7,037 nt of DNA from an uncultured Eubacteriales bacterium (GTDB taxonomy: Bacteria; Bacillota; Clostridia; Oscillospirales; Oscillospiraceae), in the NCBI GenBank assembly GCA_900546615.1, contig URDJ01000073.1, positions 1-7,037 on the forward strand, in the 5' to 3' direction. The notes under the pieces were generated by a model, which was not told where the DNA came from, did not search any database, and saw nothing but the letters and a program-made list of their open reading frames with translations. Made by a program: the position numbers and the translations under genes. How positions within the stretch are numbered: position 1 is the stretch's first letter; each line of letters begins with the position of its first letter. Below, piece by piece: positions 1 through 6,885 of this stretch.

Positions 1-2
1 AC

Positions 3-377
3 TTGGATATCAAAATCAGCAATGCGGGCGGGGTGCCGATATATGAGCAGATCGTTTCGCAGATAAAGGCGAAGGTCATTTCCGGGGAGCTTCAGGAGGG
101 GGACGCCCTTCCTTCTATGCGTCTTCTGGCAAAGGAGCTGCGGATAAGCGTCATCACGACGAAGCGCGCCTACGAGGAGCTCGAGCGCGAGGGCTTTATC
201 GTGTCCATGACGGGCAAGGGCAGCTTTGTAGCGGGGAAGGACCTTGAGTTCGTGCGGGAGGAGCACCTGCGGCAGATCGAAGAGCTGATGGGCAGGATGG
301 TCGAGCTGGCCTCGGCCTGCGACATCGGGATGGACGAGCTTTCGGAGATGCTCCGCCTCAGCTTTGAAGGAGACTGA
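3..377 (+). CDS. GntR-family (YtrA-type) transcriptional repressor
   Basis: This is a small cytoplasmic DNA-binding regulator of 124 residues. The N-terminal part (about residues 10-76) is a GntR winged helix: the opening VPIYEQIVSQIK, then GELQEGDALPSMRLLAKELRIS, the recognition-helix region TTKRAYEELEREG and the wing GKGSFV. Residues 80-124 form only a short helical tail, with no large effector domain; that length and layout are typical of the YtrA subfamily, whose members usually repress the ABC exporter operon they belong to. The start used is a TTG at position 3, which gives the usual family N-terminus (MDIKISN); its ribosome binding site and promoter lie outside the window, so a slightly more upstream start cannot be excluded. 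The stop codon lies 2 nt before the ATPase gene, so the two are co-transcribed. The operator and the inducing signal are not visible. Confidence 0.93.
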   Translation: MDIKISNAGGVPIYEQIVSQIKAKVISGELQEGDALPSMRLLAKELRISVITTKRAYEELEREGFIVSMTGKGSFVAGKDLEFVREEHLRQIEELMGRMVELASACDIGMDELSEMLRLSFEGD

Positions 378-379
378 AC

Positions 380-1225
380 ATGGAAAACGCCATTGAGGTC
401 GAGGGCCTCACAAAGCATTACAAGGGTTTCACGCTCGACGGCCTGAGCTTTTCTCTGCCCTCGGGCTGCATCATGGGCTTCATAGGTGAGAACGGCGCAG
501 GCAAGAGCACGACGATACGGCTGCTGCTGGGCCTTGCGCGGCCGGACGGCGGCAGCGTGCGTCTGCTGGGGCAGGACCCGTACAGCGCAGGTACGGCGCT
601 CCGGGAGCAACTCGGCGTGGTCATGGACGACTGCGGCATACCGGAGACGCTCTCGCTGCGGGACATGCGGCGCATACTCGCGGCGGGGTACAGGACCTTC
701 GAGCCGGATAAGTTCGACGCGCTGGCCGCCCGCTTCGAGCTGCCGGAGAAAAAGCCGGTGAAGGACTATTCGCGCGGGATGCGGATGAAGCTCTCGCTCA
801 CGGCGGCGCTCTCGCACGACTGCCGCCTGCTCATCCTCGACGAGGCCACAAGCGGGCTGGACCCCGTGGTGCGCGACGAGCTGCTCGATTTGTTTTTGGA
901 ATTCATACAGGACGAGGGCCGCAGCATCTTCGTGTCCTCGCACATCCTGAGTGACCTTGAGAAGGTCTGCGACTACATCACCTTCATCCACGGCGGGCGG
1001 CTTCTGTTCTCGGAGGAGAAGGACGCGCTGCTGGAGAAGTACGTCGTGGCAAAGCTGAGCGAGGCGGAACTGCGCTCGCTGGACCCGGCAAAGGTGGCGG
1101 GCGTGAGGCGCTCGGCCTTCGGGGCGGAGGCACTGGTGGAACGCTCCGCGGCGCGCGGGCTGGTCTGCGACCCGGCGGGCATAGAGGACATCATGCTGTA
1201 TTATCTGAGGGGTGAGGGCAAATGA
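380..1225 (+). CDS. ABC exporter ATP-binding protein (YtrB/CcmA-like)
   Basis: This is the nucleotide-binding subunit (281 residues) that powers the ABC-2 permease encoded just downstream. Motifs seen: Walker A GENGAGKST at residues 36-44, a degenerate signature YSRGMRMK at 130-137 in place of LSGGQ, Walker B LLILDE at 150-155, D-loop SGLDP at 158-162 and switch histidine SSH at 186-188. The Q-loop site reads LGVVMDD without a clear glutamine, as is common in this exporter branch. Residues from about 215 to the end form a short C-terminal domain without recognisable motifs. The ATG follows an AAGGAG ribosome binding site at 7 nt spacing, located inside the last codons of the regulator gene. 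The C-terminal stop overlaps the permease start as ATGA. The substrate is unknown; related systems are often linked to cell-envelope stress or antibiotic response, but nothing here proves that. Confidence 0.95.
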   Translation: MENAIEVEGLTKHYKGFTLDGLSFSLPSGCIMGFIGENGAGKSTTIRLLLGLARPDGGSVRLLGQDPYSAGTALREQLGVVMDDCGIPETLSLRDMRRILAAGYRTFEPDKFDALAARFELPEKKPVKDYSRGMRMKLSLTAALSHDCRLLILDEATSGLDPVVRDELLDLFLEFIQDEGRSIFVSSHILSDLEKVCDYITFIHGGRLLFSEEKDALLEKYVVAKLSEAELRSLDPAKVAGVRRSAFGAEALVERSAARGLVCDPAGIEDIMLYYLRGEGK

Positions 1226-1833
1226 AGGCGATGATAATAAAGGATATGCTCTGCCTGAGGCATCAGGCAAAGAGCGTGCTGCTGGTGCTGCTGGTCTGGC
1301 TCGTCATCAGCCTGACCACAGCCAGCGGGTTGTTTTTCTGCGCGATGAGCATAATCTACGTCATAATCCTGACCATGGCGACGCTGAGTTACGACGAGCG
1401 TGCGCACTGGGACAGCCGTGCGCTGACGATGCCGGTTACTCGGGTACAGATGGTGCTCAGCCGCTATGCCGTGGCGCTGCTGCTGGGGCTGGGAATGCTT
1501 TTGCTGGGGGCAGTGGTGACGCTGTTCACGGACGGCGTGGGGAGCCTGCCGCTCTGCCTGGCTTTCTTCATGGCGGGGGTGTTTCTGCTGTCACTGGGGA
1601 TGCCGCTCATGCTGAAGCTTGGGGTGGAGAAGGCGCGCATCCTTGTGGCACTGTGCTATCTTTTGCCCTTCGGCCTGATGCTGTTGGCGGAGCAGCTGGG
1701 GGCAGACGTTGAGGGTTTCCTGAAGGGCCTCGCCGGGGCGAAGGCCGCGGCGACGGGAGCTGCGCTGGTGCTGCTCGCTCTGGGTCTCTCCGTGCTCATA
1801 TCCATCGGGATATACAGGAAAAAGGAGTTCTGA
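1222..1833 (+). CDS. ABC-2 type exporter permease (PF13346-like)
   Basis: This is an integral membrane protein of 203 residues and the channel-forming partner of the preceding ATPase. Six hydrophobic segments can be seen at about residues 18-33, 37-56, 82-102, 111-131, 139-157 and 175-196. The cytoplasmic loop between segments 2 and 3 (SYDERAHWDSRALTMPVTRVQM, about 56-77) matches the characteristic DE..WD..ALT.P..R pattern of the ABC2_membrane_5 family. The protein ends in a short basic tail (YRKKEF). The start ATG overlaps the ATPase stop as ATGA, which suggests translational coupling, and a GGGGTGAGGG stretch upstream can serve as the ribosome binding site. It is the last gene of the operon and is followed by a terminator. 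Since only one permease is encoded, the working transporter is probably a homodimer. The exported substrate is not predictable. Confidence 0.9.
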   Translation: MKAMIIKDMLCLRHQAKSVLLVLLVWLVISLTTASGLFFCAMSIIYVIILTMATLSYDERAHWDSRALTMPVTRVQMVLSRYAVALLLGLGMLLLGAVVTLFTDGVGSLPLCLAFFMAGVFLLSLGMPLMLKLGVEKARILVALCYLLPFGLMLLAEQLGADVEGFLKGLAGAKAAATGAALVLLALGLSVLISIGIYRKKEF

Positions 1834-1840
1834 ACGCAGC

Positions 1841-1877
1841 AAAGGCGCCGGGGCCAAGCGGCTCCGGCGCCTTTTTT
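1841..1877 (+). terminator. Rho-independent terminator of the exporter operon
   Basis: A 15-bp stem (arms 1841-1855 and 1860-1874) has a single G-U wobble and a 4-nt loop AAGC, and runs into six T residues at 1872-1877. It starts 7 nt after the permease stop codon. It sits in the 54-bp gap between convergent operons. Read on the - strand the stem is followed by only three T residues, so it would end potD transcripts less efficiently. Confidence 0.93.
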
Positions 1878-1887
1878 GTAATTTGAC

Positions 1888-2967
1888 TCAGTTTGCCTCG
1901 CTGTAGATGTCGGTCCAGAGGCTGCTCATGAGCTTCTGGGCGTCGGTGCTCAGGGCGCCGAAGGCCTCGCCGCGCGCCAGTATCGACTCGTCCGGGTAGG
2001 CCACGGGGCTGGAGGCCATCTCAGGGTCCATGTACTCCTTCGCCGCGGACACGGGCGTGCCGTAGCCGAGGTAGTCCATATTCCCACCGCTTATCTCAGG
2101 CTCGCAGATGAAGTTTATGAACAGCTCAGCCTCCTCCTTGTGCTCGGCGCAGCTCGGAATGCACATCGCGTCGATGAAGACGTTGAAGGTCTCCTCCTCG
2201 GGCAGGTAGAAGTTGAGGTCGGGGTTCTCCTGCATCATCAGCATGCAGTCGCCCGCGTAGTATACGCCTATCCAAGCCTCCTCGTTGTCCATGGAGTCGT
2301 AGATATTGTCCATGGAATACTGCTGCACCAGCGGCTTCTGCTCCATGAGCAGGTCGGCCGCGGCCTGCAGCTCGTCCGGATCCTCGGTGTTCAGGCTGTA
2401 GCCCAGCCGCGCCTCGGCTATGGCAAACGCGTCGCGCTCGTTGCCCACCATCAGGATGCGGCCGGCGTACTTCTCGTTCCACAGCAGGTCCCAGCCGCCA
2501 ACGTCGGCCTCGTCCACGTACTTCGTGTTGTAGATGATGCCCACCGTGCCCCAGGTGTAGGGGACGGAGTACATATTCTCCGGGTCATAGGCCTGGTTCT
2601 TGAACTGCTCGTCCACCAGCTCATAGTTCGGGATGTTCTCGAAATCGAGCGGCAGCAGCATATCCTCGGCAATCATGCGCGCTATCATATAGTCGGAGGG
2701 GATTATGACGTCGTAGCTCACGCCGCCGTTCTTGAGCCTCGTGTACAGCGCCTCGTTGGTCTCGTAGGTGGTGTAGTTGACTTCGATGTCGGGGTATTTC
2801 TCCTCAAAGAGCGCGATGACGTCGATATACCCGTCCTCGCCCTCGGCTATGTTCATGCCCCAGTTGTACACGTTCAGCACTACCTTGCTGCTCCCACAGC
2901 CGCTCATGGCGGCTATGCCGAGCGCAAGGGCGAACACAAGTACGATGGATACTACCTTCTTTTTCAT
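1888..2967 (-). CDS. potD: Polyamine ABC transporter substrate-binding lipoprotein PotD
   Basis: This is the extracellular spermidine/putrescine-binding protein that delivers ligand to the PotBC channel. With the preferred start it has 359 residues: a basic MKKK start, a hydrophobic stretch to residue 20, and the lipobox MSGC with lipidated Cys24. The mature part begins with LNVYNWGMNI, typical of the PotD/PotF family; further family features are PSDYMI (90-95), YTWGTVGIIYN (137-147) and YYAGD (236-240). The ATG at 2967 follows AAAGGGGA at 8 nt spacing. An in-frame ATG at 2991 would add eight residues and overlaps the potC stop, but has no ribosome binding site. By hand alignment to E. coli PotD, several polyamine-contacting positions are changed (W229 to Y237, W255 to F264, D168 to N176, E171 to D179) while D257 is kept as D266. 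Which polyamine is preferred is therefore open. Confidence 0.94.
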   Translation of the reverse strand: MKKKVVSIVLVFALALGIAAMSGCGSSKVVLNVYNWGMNIAEGEDGYIDVIALFEEKYPDIEVNYTTYETNEALYTRLKNGGVSYDVIIPSDYMIARMIAEDMLLPLDFENIPNYELVDEQFKNQAYDPENMYSVPYTWGTVGIIYNTKYVDEADVGGWDLLWNEKYAGRILMVGNERDAFAIAEARLGYSLNTEDPDELQAAADLLMEQKPLVQQYSMDNIYDSMDNEEAWIGVYYAGDCMLMMQENPDLNFYLPEEETFNVFIDAMCIPSCAEHKEEAELFINFICEPEISGGNMDYLGYGTPVSAAKEYMDPEMASSPVAYPDESILARGEAFGALSTDAQKLMSSLWTDIYSEAN

Positions 2968-2975
2968 CAGTTTTG

Positions 2976-2983
2976 TCCCCTTT
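2976..2983 (-). promoter_or_regulatory. Ribosome binding site that sets the potD start
   Basis: On the - strand AAAGGGGA lies 8 nt before the ATG at 2967-2965. It is downstream of the alternative ATG at 2991, which itself is preceded only by A-rich sequence. It therefore supports the shorter PotD, whose N-terminus is a normal MKKK lipoprotein signal. Confidence 0.75.
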
Positions 2984-2987
2984 CGAT

Positions 2988-3803
2988 TCATACGTTTTTG
3001 ATGCGTTTATTTTGCTTCCTCTCGTCTCTGGCCTCGATGATGTTCATGGCGGCCATGACGACAAAGATAAGGAAGAACATGAGGGTGAACATCGCGTAGA
3101 GCGACGGCGGCACCTGTTTGCGCGTGTAGGTGTATATCTCCACGGGCAGGGTCGCAAACTTCGGCCCGTAGGCGAAGTAGCTTATGACGAAGTCGTCGAG
3201 GCTCATCGTGAAGGACATGATGGCGCCCGAGACTATTCCCGGCAGCAGCTCCGGGAGCACTACCTTGAAAAAGCCCTGTGTCGGCGTGCAGCCGAGGTCC
3301 TGCGCTGCGTCCATCAGCGAGGGGTCGAGCTGCCGCAGCTTCGGCATGACGGAGAGTATCACATACGGCAGGCAGAAGGTGACGTGCGCTATGAGCAGCG
3401 TCGTGAAGCCAAGTATATTCTCCGTGTGCAGCATCTTCCGGCCAATGAACACGAACAGCAGCGCGAGGCTGACGCCCGTCACGATCTCAGGGTTCACTAG
3501 CGGGATGTTCGTGAGCGTCATGACCGTCCGGCGGAGCCGCCCGCGCATGGCCTGTATGCCGAGGGCCGCGAGCGTGCCCAGCACAGTCGCAATCGCCGCG
3601 GCGCACACCGCGAGGATGAGGCTGTTGAGCAGCAGCCCCAGCAGATGCGAGTTGCGGAACAGGTCGACGTAGTTGTCGAAGGTGAAGCCCTCAAACTCGC
3701 TCAGATCCTTGCCGTCGTTGAAGGAGCCGATGAACAGTATGACCATCGGCGCGTAGAGGAAGAGGTAGACGATGCCCGTCCAGATTCTGCCGAACCTTTT
3801 CAT
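2988..3803 (-). CDS. potC: Polyamine ABC transporter permease PotC
   Basis: This is the second membrane subunit (271 residues) of the polyamine importer. It forms the translocation path with PotB and contacts the ATPase PotA. Six hydrophobic segments lie at about residues 9-28, 58-80, 107-124, 131-152, 186-208 and 236-255. The binding-protein-dependent transport (EAA) loop DAAQDLGCTPTQGFFKVVLP spans about 165-184 and is the ATPase docking site. The motif SFTMSLDDFVISYF (197-210) is typical of PotC/PotI. The start ATG overlaps the potB stop as ATGA (3800-3803) and follows a G-rich ribosome binding site (GAGGGGGTGG). The C-terminus is a basic cytoplasmic tail. The length is normal for the family. 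Confidence 0.95.
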   Translation of the reverse strand: MKRFGRIWTGIVYLFLYAPMVILFIGSFNDGKDLSEFEGFTFDNYVDLFRNSHLLGLLLNSLILAVCAAAIATVLGTLAALGIQAMRGRLRRTVMTLTNIPLVNPEIVTGVSLALLFVFIGRKMLHTENILGFTTLLIAHVTFCLPYVILSVMPKLRQLDPSLMDAAQDLGCTPTQGFFKVVLPELLPGIVSGAIMSFTMSLDDFVISYFAYGPKFATLPVEIYTYTRKQVPPSLYAMFTLMFFLIFVVMAAMNIIEARDERKQNKRIKNV

Positions 3804-4612
3804 ATCGTCGCCACCCCCTCGTCGCCCTCGCCGGTGAAGCGGTTCATGAGCCAGATGCTGATGAACACCAGTACCATGAGTATGAGGCTCATCGCCGCGC
3901 CGAGGTTCTGGTTGAGCGAGCCCTTGAACTGAAGCTCGATGACGTCGCCTATCATGGTGTTGTTAGTACCGCCCAGCTTCTGGGAGATGTAGAAGGTCGA
4001 GACAGCAGGCACGAATACCATCGTGATGCCCGAGATTATGCCCGGCATGGACAGGGGCAGGATGACCCTGCGGAAGACCTGTTTACTGTCGCAGCCGAGG
4101 TCCTGCGCGGCCTCTATGAGCCGGGGGTCTAGCTTGGAGATGACGGTGTAGAGCGGCATTATCATGTAGGGCAGGTAGGTGTAGACCATGCCCGCTATGA
4201 CGCTGCCCGCGTTGCGAATGAGCGGCAGAGGCCCGATGCCAAAGTTGGCAAGGAAGCTGTTTATGATGCCGGTATCCCGCAGCAGGGCGACCCATGCGAG
4301 CGTCCGCAGCAGGAAGCTCATGCACATGGGCAGGGTCACGAGCAGGTAGAGCACCCTCTGCGTGCTGGTCCTCGTCTGCGCTATGACATAGGCCACGGGA
4401 TAGCCCACGAGCAGGCAGATGACGCAGGACGCGAGCGCGTACCAGACCGAGCGCAGCAGCACCGGCAGATACTCCGCCGCGCGGGTCATGTTCTCGAAAG
4501 TGAATTCGCCGGAGTTGGTCGTGAACGCGAAGTAGGCTACCATCGCCAGAGGCACGACCGTGAAGATGACCATCCAGACGATGTAGGGCGTCGCAAGAGA
4601 CTTAGTTCTCAT
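3800..4612 (-). CDS. potB: Polyamine ABC transporter permease PotB
   Basis: This is the first membrane subunit of the polyamine importer, 270 residues from the preferred start. Hydrophobic segments lie at about residues 10-30, 60-82, 88-110, 137-157, 190-212 and 238-256. The EAA loop [25 protein letters not shown] (about 168-191) is the docking site for PotA. The start chosen is the ATG at 4612, because AGGAGG (4619-4624) stands exactly 6 nt before it; an in-frame ATG at 4636 would add MSPRRRRS but lies upstream of this ribosome binding site. With this start the gene overlaps the end of potA by 11 nt, and its ribosome binding site is made of potA codons, so translation of the two is probably coupled. 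The stop overlaps the potC start. Confidence 0.94.
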   Translation of the reverse strand: MRTKSLATPYIVWMVIFTVVPLAMVAYFAFTTNSGEFTFENMTRAAEYLPVLLRSVWYALASCVICLLVGYPVAYVIAQTRTSTQRVLYLLVTLPMCMSFLLRTLAWVALLRDTGIINSFLANFGIGPLPLIRNAGSVIAGMVYTYLPYMIMPLYTVISKLDPRLIEAAQDLGCDSKQVFRRVILPLSMPGIISGITMVFVPAVSTFYISQKLGGTNNTMIGDVIELQFKGSLNQNLGAAMSLILMVLVFISIWLMNRFTGEGDEGVATI

Positions 4613-5759
4613 TGAGCGCCTCCTCCGGGGGGACATCCTCCCCTCCGATGACCGCGTCGGGATCGTTTATCTCGTCGTACTCCGCGGAATAGGAGCTGTA
4701 GTCGCCGAACATGCCGGAGTACTCGCTCTTTTTCATGACGTGGATGTCGTTCGGCGTGAGGCGTATGCCGATGTACTCGCCCGGCCTGTGCAGGTCGGTC
4801 GTCTGGATGAGCCACTTGAAGCCCTTGAAATCAACGATCGTGTCGTAGTGTACACCCTTGAAGGTGACGCTTGTCACCGTGCCGCACAGATGCCCGGAGT
4901 CGGGCGGTACGATGTCCACGTCCTCGGGCCTTATGACCACGTCCACCGGCTCGTCCTTGGCAAAGCCCTTGTCGAGGCAGCGGAACTTGCGGCCGAAGAA
5001 CTCGACCACATAGTCGGCGCGCATGATGCCGTCGAGGATGTTTGATTCGCCGATGAAGTCCGCGACGAAGGCGTTTTTCGGCTCGTTGTAGATGCCCTCG
5101 GGCGTGCCTATCTGCTGGATTCGGCCGCGGTCCATGACGACGACGGTGTCGCTCATGGCGAGGGCCTCCTCCTGATCATGCGTTACATATATAAAAGTGA
5201 TGCCCAGCTGCTGCTGGATGCGCTTTAGTTCGTTCTGCATATCCTTGCGCAGGCGGAGATCGAGCGCGCCGAGCGGCTCGTCGAGCAGCAGCACCTCGGG
5301 CCGGTTCACGAGCGCGCGGGCGATGGCGACGCGCTGCTGCTGGCCGCCGGAGAGCTGGTCCGGCTTGCGCTTTTCAAAGCCCTTGAGGGAGACGATCTCA
5401 AGCATCTCGCTCACGCGCGCGTCTATCTCCTTCTGCGGCAGCTTAGCTATGCGCAGGCCGAAGGCCACGTTCTCGAACACGTTCAGGTGCGGGAACAGGG
5501 CGTACTTCTGGAAGACCGTGTTGACGCGGCGCTTGTGCGGCGGGACATCATTAATCCTCACACCGTCAAACAACACGTCCCCGCTCGTCGGCTGCAAAAA
5601 TCCGCCGATTATCCTGAGCGTGGTCGTTTTGCCGCAGCCCGAGGGGCCTAGCAGTGTGAGGAACTCGCTGTTGTTGAAATAGATGTTGATCGAATCAAGG
5701 ACGGTCTCGCCGTCAAAATCCATCCGGCAGTTCACCAGCCGAATTAATTCTTTAGACAT
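4602..5759 (-). CDS. potA: Polyamine ABC transporter ATP-binding protein PotA
   Basis: This is the ATPase (385 residues) that drives polyamine import through PotBC. Motifs seen: Walker A GPSGCGKT at residues 38-45, Q-loop glutamine at 84 ([10 protein letters not shown]), signature LSGGQQQR at 136-143, Walker B VLLLDE at 156-161, D-loop GALD at 164-167 and switch histidine H194 ([10 protein letters not shown]). After the ATPase domain, residues from about 235 to 345 form the regulatory TOBE-type domain, including [13 protein letters not shown] (272-284). A mostly acidic tail of about 40 residues (346-385) follows. It is the first gene of the potABCD operon, and its start follows a GGGGGAGGAT ribosome binding site. 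Its leader can form a large hairpin, described separately. The full motif set indicates an active enzyme. Confidence 0.96.
   Translation of the reverse strand: MSKELIRLVNCRMDFDGETVLDSINIYFNNSEFLTLLGPSGCGKTTTLRIIGGFLQPTSGDVLFDGVRINDVPPHKRRVNTVFQKYALFPHLNVFENVAFGLRIAKLPQKEIDARVSEMLEIVSLKGFEKRKPDQLSGGQQQRVAIARALVNRPEVLLLDEPLGALDLRLRKDMQNELKRIQQQLGITFIYVTHDQEEALAMSDTVVVMDRGRIQQIGTPEGIYNEPKNAFVADFIGESNILDGIMRADYVVEFFGRKFRCLDKGFAKDEPVDVVIRPEDVDIVPPDSGHLCGTVTSVTFKGVHYDTIVDFKGFKWLIQTTDLHRPGEYIGIRLTPNDIHVMKKSEYSGMFGDYSSYSAEYDEINDPDAVIGGEDVPPEEALNEN
4619..4626 (-). promoter_or_regulatory. potB ribosome binding site inside the potA coding region
   Basis: GGAGGAGG on the - strand lies 6 nt before the preferred potB ATG at 4612. 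It encodes part of the PotA C-terminal residues PPEEAL. It decides the potB start in favour of MRTKS rather than the upstream in-frame ATG at 4636. Confidence 0.8.
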
Positions 5760-5777
5760 TATCCTCCCCCTCAGTCA

Positions 5778-5878
5778 CTTGTAAACTTAAAAGCCCCCTC
5801 TCAGACAGCACGGATGATTACGGCTCTTAACACATAATAACCCTGCCGCCTGAGAGGAGGCTCTCTGACAGTTACAAG
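5778..5878 (-). promoter_or_regulatory. Structured leader of the pot operon (long hairpin, possible switch or attenuator)
   Basis: On the - strand this RNA can fold into a nearly continuous helix. The 5' arm 5862-5834 pairs with the 3' arm 5821-5792: 13 bp (one G-U), then 6 bp (two G-U), one bulged G at 5811, then 10 positions with a single mismatch, closed by a 12-nt loop (5833-5822). An outer 7-bp stem pairs CTTGTAA (5878-5872) with TTACAAG (5784-5778). The 3' arm is followed by UUUU (5792-5789; the first U is its last base), resembling a weak terminator. Part of the 5' arm (5860-5850, CCTCCTCTCAG) can alternatively pair with the potA ribosome binding region (5774-5763, CTGAGGGGGAGG) with one bulge. 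The element starts close to the predicted transcription start and ends 18 nt before potA. It could regulate potA, terminate upstream transcripts, or be a palindromic mobile repeat. It does not match a riboswitch class I know. Confidence 0.6.
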
Positions 5879-5881
5879 AGC

Positions 5882-5910
5882 ATAATACATACATTCTCGA
5901 ACATTGTCAA
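5882..5910 (-). promoter_or_regulatory. Sigma-A type promoter of potABCD
   Basis: On the - strand a perfect TTGACA (5910-5905) is followed by a 17-nt spacer and TATTAT (5887-5882), five of six bases of the -10 consensus. The -35 box begins directly after the stop codon of the pseudouridine synthase gene. The predicted transcription start is near 5875, which gives a leader of roughly 115 nt before potA and places the hairpin inside that leader. Confidence 0.82.
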
Positions 5911-6879
5911 TCAAAATCGAATGTCCGGGAAATATTTTTCCGCAAAGCCCACTTTTTCCACGGAAAAGCTCCTGCCGTTTAAATAATTTAACGGGCCCGC
6001 GTCGGTCCTGAATGCGAATTCCAGCCTGTATGAGTAGAGCAGTTGCCCGTCCTCGCCGAGCTTTTTGTTCTCGCGGTCGGAGCCGTACTTGCCGTCGCCG
6101 AGCAGGGGGGTGCCCGCCGCGGCCATCTGCGCCCTTATTTGGTGCGTCCTGCCCGTGCCGAGCCGGCACTCCACGAGCGAGAACCCGTTCGCGCTGCCCA
6201 GCGTGCGGTAATAGGTCACGGCTTCCTTCGCGCCCGGCTCGGGCCTTTGGCGGACGTAGACCCGGTTCTTCGCCGCGTCCTTGAAGATGAAGCCGCGCAA
6301 TATGCCCTCGGCGGGCCTCGGCCTGCCGCGCACGACGCAGAGATAGTATTTTTCTATCTCCCGCTCCTTTATCTTCTCGTTCATTACCCTGAGAGCCTCG
6401 GCGGTCTTCGCCGCGATGACTATGCCGCCGGTGTTGCGGTCTATGCGGTTGCACAGGGCGGGGGCGAAGGAGTTTTCCTCGCGGGGCCGCCATTCGCCGG
6501 ACTGGTAGGCCCGGGCCTGAATGTTAGCGATGAGCGTGTTCCAGTCCCATTGGCCCGCGCTGTGGCAGAGGACGCCCGGTTTTTTGTCTACGAGCAGGAT
6601 GTTTTCATCCTCGTACACGACGTCGAGCCTCGGCGTGCCGACCTTGAGATAGCTGTTCTCCTCGCGCGGCTTTTCGAAGAATTCGTCGTTTATATAGAGG
6701 CTCAGCACGTCGCCCTCGGAGAGGCGTGTGTCGCGTTTCGCGCCCTTGCCATTTAGCTTTATGCGCTTTAAGCGGATGTATTTTTGCAGCAGGGATTCGG
6801 GCAAGAGCGGCACTGCCTTGCCCACGAAGCGGTCGAGCCGCTGCCCTGCGTCATTTTTACCAACCGTCAACTCTTTCAT
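5911..6879 (-). CDS. RluA-family rRNA pseudouridine synthase (RluC/RluD-like)
   Basis: This enzyme converts specific uridines to pseudouridine, most likely in 23S rRNA. From the preferred start it has 322 residues. An S4-like RNA-binding domain covers about residues 13-62 (QRLDRFVGKAVP to SEGDVLSLYI). The catalytic domain follows: DVVYEDENILLVDKKPGVLCH (86-106), the catalytic-aspartate motif NRIDRNTGG (144-152, Asp147), and GRTHQIRAQM (243-252) with GDGKYG (261-266). The family usually has HRLD; here the histidine is replaced by asparagine, a variant that keeps the aspartate. The ATG at 6879 is chosen because the S4 domain starts right after it and a promoter ends 6 nt before it. The in-frame ATG at 6942 would encode 21 extra residues out of promoter DNA. 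The exact target uridine cannot be told from sequence. Confidence 0.92.
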   Translation of the reverse strand: MKELTVGKNDAGQRLDRFVGKAVPLLPESLLQKYIRLKRIKLNGKGAKRDTRLSEGDVLSLYINDEFFEKPREENSYLKVGTPRLDVVYEDENILLVDKKPGVLCHSAGQWDWNTLIANIQARAYQSGEWRPREENSFAPALCNRIDRNTGGIVIAAKTAEALRVMNEKIKEREIEKYYLCVVRGRPRPAEGILRGFIFKDAAKNRVYVRQRPEPGAKEAVTYYRTLGSANGFSLVECRLGTGRTHQIRAQMAAAGTPLLGDGKYGSDRENKKLGEDGQLLYSYRLEFAFRTDAGPLNYLNGRSFSVEKVGFAEKYFPDIRF

Positions 6880-6885
6880 GGGGAT

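Noticed and set aside
510..835. Degenerate signature and missing Q-loop glutamine in the exporter ATPase, as possible inactivation
   Set aside because: YSxGMxxK signatures and a non-Gln Q-loop are usual in this exporter subfamily; Walker A, Walker B, D-loop and switch histidine are intact.
170..1270. Long open frame on the - strand opposite the exporter ATPase gene
   Set aside because: It is a by-product of GC-rich codon bias. Its translation is rich in Arg, His, Gln and Ala with no domain, while the + strand frame carries complete ABC motifs.
2140..3099. Long open frame on the + strand opposite potD
   Set aside because: The translation is low-complexity, rich in Val, His and Leu, with no motif or ribosome binding site. 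The opposite strand encodes a full PotD with a lipoprotein signal.
5792..5862. TPP riboswitch suggested by a CTGAGA motif in the pot leader
   Set aside because: The other conserved TPP elements (such as ACCC..GAACCTGAT and the GGATAATGCC-like segment) are absent, and the downstream genes are for polyamine uptake.
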